From contig CM049315.1 in the NCBI GenBank assembly GCA_026874595.1, positions 12,586,664 to 12,650,663 on the forward strand: a DNA stretch of 64,000 nt, given 5' to 3'. Position 1 is the stretch's first letter; every line of letters begins with the position of its first letter. The translations under genes were made by a program, and so were the position numbers. The notes below the pieces were generated by a model. It searched no databases. It was not told the DNA's origin and saw only the letters and a list, made by a program, of their open reading frames with translations. Source of the stretch: Sipunculus nudus. Lineage: Eukaryota > Annelida > Sipuncula > Golfingiida > Sipunculidae. Of the stretch, positions 1 through 14,049 are shown piece by piece.

Positions 1-3000
1 TTCACTTTGACTTGCGTTGACTAACCGTCGGCTCCGTCACATGCAGGGAAATAAGGCTGTATTGTTGCGAATGAATACAATGTCCCGGAAATTAAGGCGT
101 ATACCAGGTTATGTATATTTATTGAAGTTAGGTAACCAATCAACCGTCGGCTTTCCAAGGGAATTTCCATTGGGTTTACCACTTGATAGCATCGTTCCCA
201 GCCTGCTTTGCGCTACGCTCACGCAGTCAGGGCTCAAACCCTTACATCATCGTCCCACAATACACCACGCGAAACAACACCAGAGCCACGTGTCAGGATG
301 TATACACGTGTTGGTCTGCTTGCTTCAAAACACTGTGATGGTGTTAAGTTTACAAGAAAAGGTTATCATTTTATGCAGTGCCTTAAAATATGTTATAATG
401 GGACTTTCTGATGGATTCTGAACAAAATAACCACAATAAATGCGATTTCTACATAAACAAAAACAACGTCAGGACGCGAGACATTGCATGGAACTGTGAA
501 TGACAAAATTACCCATGTTTGATGTTTGAATTTTAGAAGTTCTGTCTGTGGCATATTAACATGTCTTGGTACTAGCAATAAATAAAACTAAGAAGTCGGA
601 AGCCTTTGGATGTCGTAAGCCATTTTATTTTTTAGTAGTATTTTACAAAATCACGATCATACCAAAACATTTTCGTGTTAAAATGGAAGATAGAGACCCT
701 CTTTGCAAAACCAGTAAGTCTCACAAACATATATATTCCCATATATCAAAATTAATGCATATTTAATTCATCGGAAGCCTCTCCGAAGTTATCCGGAAGT
801 GACAGATGATTTTCAAAATGCATAAAACTCGGAAGTCAAGCCCAGAGCACCAACCAACAATGACACAGAAAAGGTCTTGCATTATTCCAAATTTTAATTT
901 AAGTAGTATTTATGAATTTGAATAAAATAATAATGTATATTACTAACATAATGATATATAATATAAAAAAAAAAAGATGACATGTACCCATGCTCATGCG
1001 TGTCGTAGATACAAGCAAGATGGCGTTCAAAGCAAATCACGTGGTTCAGACGACAACGTGTAGCACATCCTAGATGTCCTAAAACCCCGCCATTTTATTT
1101 TATTGATAACTAATCGGTTTCCCGGAGCTGAGCGTTTCTCAATGATATAATTGAAAAATTGAGTTTAAATCAAAATGGCACTATAAATAAATTATTTATA
1201 TATATCATCCTAAGTAGGTGCCAGTGCTTGCAGTATAATGCTCGATACAGCTAAGGTAAAGCAGATTAATTAAACGTTAAGCAATATGGAGCATTATGTT
1301 ATAACTTTCGATAAGAAAGTAACAGTTACCGCTGGGTCCTCGACAAGCGTCATTTATCTGATGAACGCCCGAGTGCCGATACCGGCTTAATGTGCTTAAC
1401 GTTTAGTATATATATATACTATTTTACTACAAGTGGGCTCCAAATGGGTCAAAAAATAATCCTTGTCGCACCGGACCTAATTTTTCTTATGTTAGCGTTT
1501 CTGTTGTTATAGTTAATTAAAGATTTGTAGTAAAATGGCAACCCCCACAGTGGGTTGGTGAACAGTGTAGAACTTGTATAAGGCCAAAAAAAAAATAATA
1601 AATAAATAAAAGTTATGGTTCTCTGCAGGTACCCCCGCGTCAATTTTATACCCCCCCCCTAAAAAAAACCCGCATCAAAATTTTTTTATGATTTTCATCT
1701 TTCGCGAAGATAAAATAATACAATTCTGATAAGATTTCTTTTGACATGTAGTGCTTTTATCTGTTTAGAAAAAATTCTGTTCATACTTTCATGCTTTTCC
1801 CTGATCATATGACTTTTTTATCAAAACACAAAAAGGTTAAAAATAAATTATCGCCCGCCCGCATTGATTTCTGAAAAAAGTGCCTGAGAACCATACATTT
1901 TTTTGCCTATTAACAACGTCTCTGGGAAGGTGCACGTGGCGCCCCCTTAAGCGCGTGTAATGAGCATGACAGCTTACTGCGTCATAATCTCAATATTCTC
2001 CGACAGAGTGCGTTTGTGAATAAACTGTTCGTATCCCTGTGCTCATTAGATGAGGGAAGAATAGGTTTATTTGAAAATTCAATGTTATCTGCCAACACAT
2101 AAAATAAATCATTAATTACTGTTCGTGGCTTTAAAAAAACCCTCTTCATACAGTACAGTAATTTATTTGTAAGCTGACGTCAGTTTCGCCTATGTCACGT
2201 CAAGTAGGCCGTATGTCTGGATTTTAATCATATTATGTCCTCTGTCTGCGGCCACATCTAGTCTGTGGTTTAATTGTTCTCAACTCAGTCTTATTTAAAA
2301 ACTCACATTAAGTGTCTCAGACGTTCGACTGCTACAAAACAACTAGAAATATGAAACTGTTAAAATAATATCCAAAGGACTCCACAATCTGACTCGAGCA
2401 GTTCAGAAACCCAATGAAACAATACAGAGTTAACAGGTGATTGGGTAAAGAAAGATTAATTTTATACTTTTCCGACAGGTTCGAAATCAAGACGGCCCTT
2501 ACAGACTCTTGATTTGAAGTTGGTGAAAATGTCGCTCTTCGTAATGCACTTATGACTCGGAACGAATTGAGGGACCTCTGCCCCACTCGTTGCTGCCCTG
2601 GTCCACAACTAGAAAAACTCCCTAAAGTGTGGTGCAGATCCAGATGTTTAATCACGAGAGCAGCAACTTTTATGTTGCTGCTCCCTCGTCCGTCCGTCTG
2701 TCCGCCCGTTCACGTTTATCTGGTGAGCAGGATGTCTCAATAAGAGTTGAACATAGACATGCAATCTGTATACGTTACTAAGCCCTACTCACTATAGCTC
2801 ATGAATGTAAAAGGTACCTTCCTTCCCTGTCAGCAGGATATCTCAACCAGTTCTCAATTGTTTTTATGAAACTTGAAAGGGACATTTTAAGGGTGATCGT
2901 ATTTGGGTCGAAAGAGATTATTTACTCAGATTTTGTAACGAAAAACACAGAAGAGAGCATGCAAAAAGAGGCGATAAAGATCGGTCTGGATCCAGATACG

Positions 3001-3784
3001 CATATTAATTGTTCAGATGCGTCCCAAAATATGTATTCTTCTTTCCATCCAGGACTATCGTAGACATGGCCGATTACATATAACCTTGTCATATTCGTTA
3101 GCAAAGGTAATAATTATAATATTAATAATAAAAATACTAATAATTATCATCATCATTTTCGTCATTATCATCATTGTCATAATCATAATCATCACCATAA
3201 TAATAATAATTATAAGGCTCCCACTTCTCACTTGTCACAGCCTCGAGTAAGTACATCACATATGGTAACAACATTTTAGGAATGGGGACAACTGAAATAC
3301 AAAGCTACATGCATCCACATACACACACAATGACCATCATACACATAATCACACAACCACACTGCAAAACTCTCCAGCGAAAGCTTTCCATAACATTTTC
3401 GTCAGCTTTGTGGGACAGTCAGTAAGCCCCGTAGAGGGATTAGGGTGACCAGAGAACCGTGTCGGCCGGGGAGCAGTGAAACAAGTCATGTGACACACCA
3501 ATCAATTCCACGATCAGACGGCAAAGCTGTGCATGCTCAGATGTATACGACAAGAACGAAGGATAATAGGAATGATTTGTAATTCCTTCATATCTGCACT
3601 GCTGGAGCCGGTAAGCTAAGTGCATGTTTTAGAATATAAGATATACGCTGCTCAGCAAAGGAAGTTGAAAAAGATGGATGTGTAGAACATTATTGCTACG
3701 GGAGGTTATGTAATCAGATTAAAGCTTTAGTGATTCCAAGAGAGACGAAAGACGCTAATACTTTAAAGGACTTGCATTTTCAAT
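1..3784. other. Left flank, no recognised gene
   Basis: AT-rich DNA with only short frames (up to 134 codons) that show no domain I recognise. It holds homopolymer runs near 1651-1670 and a T/C-rich unstable area near 1560-1680. Around 2660-2860 two short related phrases ('agcaggatgtctcaa' and 'agcaggatatctcaa') occur about 120 bp apart and look like dispersed-repeat sequence. The last few hundred bases before 3785 presumably hold the promoter of the first LIM-homeobox gene, but they do not resemble the promoter shared by the later copies. Confidence 0.6.
3108..3215. repeat. ATT/ATC-type trinucleotide microsatellite
   Basis: Imperfect run of TAA, ATC and ATA triplets. Open frames across it are low-complexity Ile-rich artefacts. 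Confidence 0.85.
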
Positions 3785-4804
3785 ATGCTAACCGCGCATT
3801 TAAATGATATGGCAGGGGAGGTGAAGATGAAGACGGAAATAGAGTCGCCATCTATCGGCAAGGCCGGGTATGAAATTTTCTCAGACGAACTTTCTCATTC
3901 TACGTTTGTTCAGGCGCATGGACTGATACAGAGGCTTGTCTCTGTAACACACGCCAATTACCAGGATCACCTTGCAAGTTTGTCAGACACACGAGAAAAT
4001 GAATTACATCGCCCTCTTGTGTCCGACAAGGTCGGCGACTGGCGCCCACTAACGCCAGAATCTGACGTTTCTTTGGAGACTGATCCAGGGCTGGTTTCCC
4101 CGGACTCCGAGACTCCTGGCTTCCTCGGTTGTGCGGGTTGCTGCATGCCTATCAGTGAGCGCTATATTTTACTCATGAACGGACTTCTATGGCATGAGAA
4201 TTGCTTAAGATGTTGCGAGTGCGGGGCTGAACTTGTATTACATGGCAAGTGCTACGTTAAAAACGGTCAAACTTACTGCACACATCATTACAATGAAATG
4301 TACGGTCCTCACTGTGCCAGATGTGACCGCGTGGTGGCGCCTTCAGACTGGGTGAGGCATGTCGGTGATCACGTATACCACGTGACGTGTTTCACGTGCT
4401 GTGTCTGCGCAAGGTTACTCAGCTCTGGTGACCATATTGTGCTGGTGAGTAGCGGGGTTAGTTGTGCTTCACACTGCATGATACAGTCAACAGGGATATC
4501 AGACATTGTTATGGCCAGTTCGCCGGACGAAACAGCAGATGAGGTTGAAACTAAAGTTACAAAAACTGTGCTGCATCAACGCGTCAGAATCCCAGGGATG
4601 GACATTCAAAAGTGCAACATAAGGAACAGACGATCACGCACTACTTTTACGCAGGAGCAGCTAGACGCACTGCAGGACGCGTTCAACCGTCACACCAACC
4701 CTGTCGGACGCGCCCTGCAGGCCATCGCTCAGTCGGTGGGGCTCAGCAGGCGTGTCACCCAAGTGTGGTTCCAGAACGCCAGGGCGCGCCACCGGAGGCG
4801 GTAA
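3785..4804 (+). CDS. Intronless LIM-homeodomain transcription factor, type A (Lhx6/8-like)
   Basis: A 339-residue nuclear DNA-binding protein in one uninterrupted frame. LIM1 (residues about 116-168) has the ordered zinc ligands C116, C119, H137, C140, C143, C146, C165 and H168. LIM2 (about 177-230) has C177, C180, H199, C202, C205, C208, C227 and H230. LIM domains bind cofactors such as the LDB/CLIM proteins. The homeodomain starts near residue 281 and keeps R5, W48, F49, Q50 and N51. The protein ends at about homeodomain position 59, so there is no C-terminal tail. The phrase SDWVR in LIM2 and LSRRVTQVWFQN in helix 3 match the Lhx6/8 (Arrowhead) group better than Lhx2/9 or Lmx; this comes from recalled family features, not a search. 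Residues 1-110 are acidic and Ser/Thr-rich. The start is the first Met of the frame; a second Met lies at residue 9. LIM-HD genes normally have several introns, so the open frame suggests a retrocopy origin. Decayed relatives of its homeodomain recur through the array. Confidence 0.9.
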   Translation: MLTAHLNDMAGEVKMKTEIESPSIGKAGYEIFSDELSHSTFVQAHGLIQRLVSVTHANYQDHLASLSDTRENELHRPLVSDKVGDWRPLTPESDVSLETDPGLVSPDSETPGFLGCAGCCMPISERYILLMNGLLWHENCLRCCECGAELVLHGKCYVKNGQTYCTHHYNEMYGPHCARCDRVVAPSDWVRHVGDHVYHVTCFTCCVCARLLSSGDHIVLVSSGVSCASHCMIQSTGISDIVMASSPDETADEVETKVTKTVLHQRVRIPGMDIQKCNIRNRRSRTTFTQEQLDALQDAFNRHTNPVGRALQAIAQSVGLSRRVTQVWFQNARARHRRR

Positions 4805-4904
4805 CGAACCGCCAAGAATAGTGGTACATTTGATATTTGAGTGTCGCTTATCATAATAACTCATTTGTTTATATGCTACATTTGTCATTTTAATTTATTT
4901 TCCA

Positions 4905-4956
4905 AATAAACATATTTAGATGCATTGAACCATTATTTTTTCATTGAGCCAATAAA
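4905..4956 (+). promoter_or_regulatory. Poly(A) signals of the type-A gene
   Basis: Two AATAAA hexamers, at 4905-4910 and 4951-4956, lie 100-150 bp after the stop codon and give a short 3' UTR. Confidence 0.6.
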
Positions 4957-5245
4957 CATTTTATATGAGAAGTATTTTTCTTAAACATTTTAGTATGCCA
5001 GAATGTTTGCATATCATTGGTGCTGGTATATTAAGCGGAAAGAAAGTCTTCATTCAAAATGCGACTAGTGTTTGTCTTACTGGTCGTGTGTGTGTGTACG
5101 TGTGTCGGGATATTAGGTAATAGCCTCTAGCTAAAAAAAAGGAACTTGCGAAGCCTATCTTTAACACAAGTCTGGCCTCGTCTTCCCCTTGAGATTATTG
5201 TTCTTATATTTCACCGATATTTCAGTTGGTTCACGAGCAGGATAG
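4957..5245. other. Spacer between type-A gene and long-TIR element
   Basis: No gene seen. A short GT-rich run lies near 5086-5104. The last six bases (5240-5245, GGATAG) are the left target-site duplication of the next element. Confidence 0.6.
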
Positions 5246-5292
5246 TACGGAAGCGTATTGCTGCCACCTGGTAAAAGAAAAATAAATTATTT

Positions 5293-5523
5293 ATCTCGTA
5301 CGTACGACATACTATCTCGTACGTACGACATAGTATCTCGTACGTACGACATAGTATCTCGTACGTACGACATAGTATCTCGTACGTACGACATAGTATC
5401 TCGTACGTACGACATATTATCTCGTACGTACGACATACTATCTCGTACGTACGACATATTATCTCGTACGTACGACATACTATCTCGTACGTACGACATA
5501 TTATCTCGTACGTACGACATAAT
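5293..5523. repeat. 21-bp tandem array in left arm (11 units)
   Basis: Eleven near-perfect 21-bp units, each centred on the self-complementary decamer CGTACGTACG. Because 21 is a multiple of three, the array reads open on both strands (SRTYDIL/V or MSYVRDx heptads), which makes false ORFs. Confidence 0.95.
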
Positions 5524-6496
5524 AAATCTCACGGATTTGATTCATAGACTAGATAACATGCCAACAGATATATGTATAAGCAATATGTATATGTTAGATA
5601 ATGTATGTTTTCACATTAACTATATATACAACATCTCCACTTCCTTGCAAACCGCTGGACCACCATTGAAAACAACACACACAATCACATATATCTATTT
5701 ATTTATTGTATATATTTAAATGCTATTCGATTCACATTTTTTGTGTGTGTCCAGGTTTCTGTTATATTTCAAGCAAGCGAAACATACATCAAATCGTTGT
5801 CTGACAATCATATAAAGAACTCATTTTACGACAGGTGAATAAATAATTTTAGCAGTATATGATGTTATAATAGTTAGCCTGTCATAATGTTAATAAGAAA
5901 AAATCTTGCCTTTGCCAAACTGAAACTACCTATTTTAGAAAGAAGGGTTCGGACAAGAGGTACAGCTCCCGAATAGCCTGATTTTAAGTAACTGAGAATG
6001 ATTATTTTTGGGGCAGGTTTCTAATATTCTAAACTGATCTTTCTAAGAACTAGATTAATACATAACACATCGTGTAGTTTGACCTTTTAAACTATTGAAT
6101 GCATATACAGCGATTGATATGATTGTTGGGTAGCTGAATAGAAAACGATCCATTTAATGGGGGTACGTATAATTTTTATTTTGAACTAAATTATAAAAAA
6201 AAATTATATTAAAAACTATCACTCATGGGCGTGTGATTAATCTGTGACCGAAGAATACGAAATTCAAAAATAGGTCTTAACCTCATATGTCAAGCTGAAG
6301 TGGTGGTAAAATCTACACCTCAGATTTGTCTCATTTGCGAATTGGTATAAGATCTTGTATGTGGTACATGTACGTGTAACTCGCCCTTTTGTAAACGGCA
6401 TGAAGTTCAACTTATGGGTTCAAGCACTTCGTTTCATTAAATATGAATCATGAACCTCCCCTAATGGGCATCTCTGTATTATAGAACCTCTATAAG

Positions 6497-7460
<964 letters not shown>

Positions 7461-10400
7461 GACAAAGGTGCACTCTGTTAACTCACACACAGAACCGTTA
7501 TAACGGATACAGGTAAACAGGAGATATTAATCCCGTTTATCGGCATGGATTTGCTAAACATTTTTCGTATTCAGCCTAAATGAGTTAATAACGTGAGACA
7601 AAACATATTATTACAAAAGAATATGAACCTTGAGTGTCAATATATAGTCAGGTGGCTTAACGGAATTATCGTTACACGCCGGATAAAAGCACCAAATTTG
7701 ATATGAAGTATCTACAGATCGATCCTGATCATTCTGGAGGGGGTGCCCACCGGAACTCAGTTTCTGGTTCTTTCAGCAGGCCCGAGTCCAAAATAACAGG
7801 ATTTTACGTAAAATTTCACAAGTTTACAACAATTAACGGAATGTTGTATACTTAGTTGACTCTAAAACTCATTTTAAATTAATCAATAAGCATAATAAGA
7901 ACACCATTAAGAAATATCATGAACAGTTGTCGTTGAAATTGTGACGAAAATCATATTTAAGTATAATTGTAAGTCGCAAGAGTAAATGCTTTGATGAAAA
8001 TGTGCCATAAAGCAATATAAGTTACACTTATCCAAAATAATATCTGTCTGGAGAGAAAAGGGCTACAAGCAAATCCATTGACTTAGCCAGTCTTATATAT
8101 GGACTTACATAATACGCTAATAGGTGGTTCTTGAACACCCATTGGGTTTTATATCTATTTGGAATAATAACATTTCAAAGAAATTAATAAATTGCAGAAT
8201 AATTATTGATAGTAGCAATTTAGATCAAGGTTCAATACGACGCAGCCTGCTGTTGTAATAATTATAGGTTGAGAGTGTAGTTAAAATATTGGAGCTCAGC
8301 TTTTAAGATATATATATATATATATGAATATAAATAAATTATAAATAAATAATGCATAATTGTTTGGGTGATAAAGATCATACTAGTATAGGTGCGATCT
8401 GGGCAACTCAGTGCATGATTGGTGTTTACATTGGCAGTCTACATGAATTGGACTAATATTTTTGCACTGCGCATTAACGCATCTCAATTACGATAAATGA
8501 TATACAGGCAAATGAGACAATTCTCAGAATTGAATCATTAAGCAGCATTTCTTTACACTTATCCTAAATAATATTTTACTGAAAAAGAAAAATTTGGTTT
8601 GTGGCTTTGTTCATATCTATGCAATGTGAGACTGACGATACCTTTAGAGTACAAGTCAATGAGGACTTATGAAGATTAGCTGGGTGTTTAATTCGTTTAG
8701 AATAAAGCGTCTCTATAAAAAAAAGTCAGAATATTAATGATTAACGTTGTTGAGACCAAGTTTTACATTCTAAATTGTTTAGACATGGAAATGTCCGACT
8801 GAGTTAACTTTAATTGTTTATGATTATAAAATATTGAATATAAATAAAGTATAAAATATGAATATGCTTAAGTTGTATTATAATGCTGAGACCGCCATTT
8901 TTTTGCAAGTCTAAAGTTCTGTCTAAAAGCAAACACGATATATCTATCAGGAAAAGGGGGCTTTGTCTTAAGTTTACCTATACATTTTGTTGTTCAAAGG
9001 TGTTTGTTATTGATGGATTCCTAAACCTAATAACCTTTAGAGTGAATTTAAGAGGGAGTTTGGAGATACAGATAACACATGATTTGGAATAAAATTGGTT
9101 GTTTTTGTTATTCAGACATATACTTTCAAACTTGTTGTCAAGTTCAAACTAGACATCTTGTTTGCGATTAAATCATTTTATAAAGGTATTTGTTGCATCA
9201 TACGGAAAATAGAAAGGCCTATGAAATTTGTTAAACCGCATGCTTGCATATAGTATAAAAAAATGAATCATGTATCTATGGTATTTATTTTTATATTCCC
9301 AAAATAAAAAAGAAAACAGGTATGAAGTTAAATAGTTATGGGATGCAGGAATAAGAAAGGAATAAGAAATTTAGGTTAATATTCTACAGGACATGGTCTC
9401 TAGATGAAATAATGAACAACTAAGTAACACCATATAAATTTAGCCATTGTAGAAAACTATATATAAACAAGACAGTTTGCTACATAACAAAAATGCAAGA
9501 TTTATTGTAAAAGTACTACAAATACCAAGAAGACTAAAAGACGGGATATATTTGTTCATCTGCAATTAAATCATTGAAAGTTAGAACGCATAATTTCCGG
9601 CTAATAAAGAACAGGACAGGATAAGTGTAGAATGAAAACGTTGATATTTTGCGATGGCATTTAAGCGTTTAACATGACTATATGCGAAGTCTTGATCACA
9701 AATTGAAGTCAGCTACAATGACCGCAAAGAAAATTATCAATAATTCCTAATGGACAATACTCTCCAACTCAGGCAAAATATATAAGGAATTATTAAACAA
9801 AAACTATGTTAATAATTGTACCTCTTCACTAAAACATTTGTGTCACATTTTCATCATGGCTGATGACCGCCTTTTTGAGATCTGTCATAAACACCTGACT
9901 TTTGCTGTTATGTTGGCTTCTTGTGCACATAAAAAAAAATAATAAATATATTGGACTGGAACATATTTTTCTTTGTCTTTAATTTAGCATATCATTTGCA
10001 ATATTCTATCCAAATAAAGCGGATCTAAAGTGATTTTCCTTTCCCTGACCTTTCATATTTTCAGGCTAAATATTGTTATTTCGGTGAGCAAGGGCCAAAT
10101 AGATTTCGGCGCTAAAAACGAAACTATTATGTACTTCACCTGGGGACCTCCTCTAAAATCAACCCCCTGGATGTAGTCTATCCACTTTCACAGTTTGGTG
10201 CTTATATCCGATTTTAAACTATATGGTCCAAATTTGACGCCAAGCTACATGACTAAAAGAAAATCTTGATTGTACACCCTTTTCCAAATGTAACTACCCA
10301 AGTTGTGTTCCAGAATGTGCCAGTACGACTAATATATCGCATTTTAACCTTTTGGCTTAAATAATATTGTCGGCTTATTTGATAATGCAGTCTGAACGAT

Positions 10401-11045
10401 TTAATTTCTATGTTATATTTTAATTTGTATTTAATTTGGAAACAGGTGATGTATCAGTGGTAATTTCTCAACATATTATTCGGAATGTGGTCGCAATCTT
10501 GTAACAAGGCGGTTATGATAGTTAATAATATAATTCTAATATAAATCCATTTTGCTGGCCCAGAAGTTTACATTTTGAATTGGGTACGATTTACAGAGAT
10601 CCGTTGCAATGAATAACAAGAAAAACAAAAATATTAATGTAAGGTTGATTTTTATCATAAATATGGGTAATCGGTCATATTATAAGTTCAAACACAAGGA
10701 GCTGCTAAGGGAACTATCCTTTATCATAAACATTTAATACTTTCCCAAAAACTGAATCACAAACTCAACAATAGTAAACAAGAAAAATATTTGCACATTT
10801 TTTCGTTTATACACTTAATATCTTCGTTTAATGTTTGCATGTAGCTTTCCCAGTCCCGAATTTGAGAAACTGTATTGTCACGTGACCATTCTACACTTTT
10901 TGGGCTACAGGTGTATAATATAACAATGTAAATGGTAATGATAGAAAGAACACTTCTTTGGCTTTCTTTTGGTATATAATTTACTATATTTCATTAAACC
11001 ACGAAAAGAGGGTACTGTGATACGCAAGGCGCAGATGGTTTTCAG
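7461..11045. other. Interior of the long-TIR element, no gene
   Basis: About 3.6 kb of AT-rich sequence with no frame above about 70 codons and no recognisable domain. A module at 7645-7740 recurs inverted at about 11060-11190 and again, more diverged, at about 10130-10270. Short related phrases around 8000-8060 and 8540-8580 (acttatcc followed by aaataatat) suggest an old internal duplication of roughly 550 bp. Confidence 0.5.
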
Positions 11046-11845
11046 GGTCTAAAACTTATCTCGTAGGTACTCCATCAGGGCACCCCATCTGAAATCATCT
11101 GTTTTGGTGTACTCTATCCATATACAAATTTTAGTGCTTTTATCCGGTCTGTAACGATATGGCCAAAATCTGACGCTAAGCCACCTGACTAATAGAGGTG
11201 TCTGTAATACAGAGATGCCCGTAAGGAGAGGTTCCTGATTCATATATTATGAAACGAAGTGCTTGATCCCATCAGTTGAACTTAGTGTTTACGGTAGAAC
11301 GAGTGACACTGTGCGTTATGTCATAAATCTAGTTCTTATACAGATCAATTAAGGAATATAAGAAACCTACCCTACATATATCAATTCTCAATTACTTACA
11401 ATCAGGCTATTTGTTAGCTGTACCTCTTGTCCGAACCCTTCCTTCTCCAAAAGGTAGTTTTAATTTGACAAAGGCAATAGTTTTTTCTTATTAATATTAC
11501 ACTGCTAACAGAATTAATTACCTATTTAAAAATGAAAGTTCTGTAAATGACTGGCAGACAACGATTTGATAAATTTCTTTTCCTTGCAATATTTCCGAAA
11601 CGTTAACACAAAGAAACAACAATAAATCAATAGCATTTTAATTTATAGTAAAAATAAATAAAAAGATAAATGCATTAATAAACATGTGTATTTTTTTTTC
11701 TTTTCAACGGTGTTCCGACGGTTTGCAAGGTGAAGATGTTGTGTAGTTAGGGTACGAACACGCATTATTTAACATATATATAATGCTTATACATATATCA
11801 GTTGGCCTGTTGTGTATTCTGTGATTCAGATGCGGAAGATTAATT

Positions 11846-12097
11846 ATGTCGTACGTACGAGATAATATGTCGTACGTACGAGATAGTATGTCCTACGTAC
11901 GAGATACTATGTCGTACGTACGAGATACTATGTCGTACGTACGAGATATTATGTCGTACGTACGAGATATTATGTCGTACGTACGAGATAATATGTCGTA
12001 CGTACGAGATACTATGTCGTACATACGGGATACTATGTCGTACGTACGAGATACTATGTCGTACGTACGAGATACTATGTCGTACGTACGAGATAAA
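11846..12097. repeat. 21-bp tandem array in right arm (12 units)
   Basis: Twelve 21-bp units, the reverse complement of the left-arm array. A few units carry substitutions, for example near 11893 and 12022. The arms differ by one unit, so copy number has changed since insertion. Confidence 0.95.
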
Positions 12098-12147
12098 TAA
12101 TTTATTTTTCTTTTACCAGGTGGCAGCAATACGCTTCCGTAGGATAG

Positions 12148-13571
12148 AATAACAATGCATCAAATAGATTTCTAGACGACAGTCACGGATCTCAACCTGT
12201 CCCCCCTTATTCTCCGTTGTTGGGTTTTACCACTTGTCTAACTTTCTTACCTATCTCAAAGGTTTTCTTTAGTTTCACAGATGAGATGAAATGTCAACGT
12301 GACATTTTCGTTATTTGCATATTATTAGAAAAGTGATACAGGTAACCAAAGTTCACGCTGTACTTCTATGTTGTAAGAAACGTCTTTTACCCAAAGCTGT
12401 AAAAGTTCTAGGTTATCAGCTAAGGAAAAGATGTGGGGGGGGGGGGGTGGAAGCGACAGAAAAGATACGGCAAAATTCTCCAATTATGCTTAAGGAGCGC
12501 ACAGGGCTGGAGTCTTGACTACAGCAACCTGTAGCTACTCGATAAAGCTAAAAATATCTTTAGTCAGTCAGTCAGAAGAGAGACCGGGGGGTGGGGGGGG
12601 GGGTTGGGTTGGGGACGTGTAGCATGAGTGCACAAAAAGGCAGATCAAACACACACATGAATGTAAGAAAAATATTCATATAAAATATTGATATATAGAA
12701 ATGTGAACCATAAACAGAGAGAAGTCAGTACTAAAAAAAACATATATAAAAGTATGACATTCTTTCACCCTTTAACTTCTCGCATATACGTACAATCCAC
12801 ATTAAATACATAACAGCCAAAATAATAATAATACAATAGCTAGAGTTCTTGTAACTGTCAAGGGACTTCTTGAAGCTGTCTTGGGACAGTTACAGATCCC
12901 TACCTATAACCCCCTGCCCACACCCACCCCAACCCTATACCCCCGAATCTCCCACTTATGTTTCATCCACGCACCTGTAATAGTTTGAGAGGAACTATAT
13001 TCCTGTAAAACAATTAAAATTCGTTTGTTACTTCTTGAGTTTTCACCGATCTGCTGATAATGCTGACGTCACATTTTCGTAATTTACATATTTTCAAAAA
13101 CTATTCAAGATATCGCTACCAAACTTGCCACTGCACTCCTACGTTGTAAATGTTTGTAAACGTTTGTATAAGATTCAAGTTTTAAGGCCGTATGGTTTAC
13201 CAGGAAACGTAGCCTGATTGAATTGTGCTGAGTCATCTATCTCATATGGATCAGCATGAGAGAAATCAAAGCGGTACGCAATGGAATGTTAAAAACTAGA
13301 TATTATAGGGGATTCTTTATCCATTTGACTATACCCCTTATAATTTAAAAGAAAATCGACGTTAAAAATCTGAAAAAATCGCACTTTTTGACCCTTATAC
13401 CTTGAAAAATAGGCCAAGGTACCTGAAACGGAGCAAATGAATTGGACCTTGGTAGGGTACATCCTGCGTGCATCTGAATGAAATCGGATGAAAAAAAAGT
13501 GGCGGAATAAAAATAATAATACGAAGAATAATAATGGCCAAAACAAATATCTCCACCTTTGGATAGTGGAG

Positions 13572-13619
<48 letters not shown>

Positions 13620-13893
13620 TTGTTGTTATACCATGTATATAGACCTTTCATACCTTACACAAGACACCTGCTTCGCCATTTTATCATGACGACATCGTCA
13701 ACTTCTAGGGCGAAACGTTCATGAACTGCACGGCTACCTGTTGGCCGTTACGGAGTGGCATTCCGAATACCCTCTTGGGAGATGCCAGATTGTTTGCACG
13801 TCTTCCCTGTAGACCAAACAAACATCCATTCAACTGCCAACAATTAGACACCGCCTTGACGCACATGATTGAAGCTCTGGAGTGGAATGCCAG
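12148..13893. other. Intergenic region with G-tracts, no gene
   Basis: No convincing gene. Long G-runs lie near 12433-12446 and 12585-12613, and a C-rich stretch near 12908-12945. Segments near 12290-12420 and 13062-13190 are diverged direct copies sharing CATTTTCGT and a 'tacgttgtaa'-type phrase. An AAT microsatellite sits at 13571-13618. Confidence 0.55.
13571..13618. repeat. (AAT)16 microsatellite
   Basis: Uninterrupted AAT/ATA triplets over 48 bp. Ile-rich frames on both strands are artefacts. Confidence 0.95.
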
Positions 13894-14049
13894 GCTTTAA
13901 TCACAGAAGAGCGCGTGTCTCAGTAGTACTCTAATCGTGCTACCATGAACACGTGACCAGTGTCAGATGATATCACATGTCATTAATTGAAAACCCGTCA
14001 ACATAACTCGATCAGTACCGGTAGGCGGTACTTAAACCTCATGCAACTG
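13894..14049 (+). promoter_or_regulatory. Decayed type-B promoter
   Basis: Aligns by eye to the promoter of the intact type-B genes (18200-18330). It retains an ACGTG core, a CCGTCAACAT-like phrase and the TTAAACCTCAT stretch. The 12-bp palindrome AGTACCGGTACT is broken by an insertion (near 14017-14031). It runs straight into mid-gene sequence, so the 5' half of the coding region was lost by deletion. Confidence 0.6.

Noticed and set aside
5293-5523. Possible CRISPR-like direct repeats
   Set aside because: The units are contiguous with no spacers, lie in the arms of a eukaryotic transposon, and the window is animal DNA.
5258-5719. 153-codon frame with SRTYDIV repeats (and the mirrored MSYVRD frames at 5287-5532 and 11846-12129)
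   Set aside because: It is only the 21-bp tandem array read in frame. Both strands are open for the same arithmetic reason and no non-repeat domain is attached.
13289-13724. Poly-Ile and Asn-rich frames around the AAT microsatellite
   Set aside because: Translation of simple sequence; nothing recognisable on either side.
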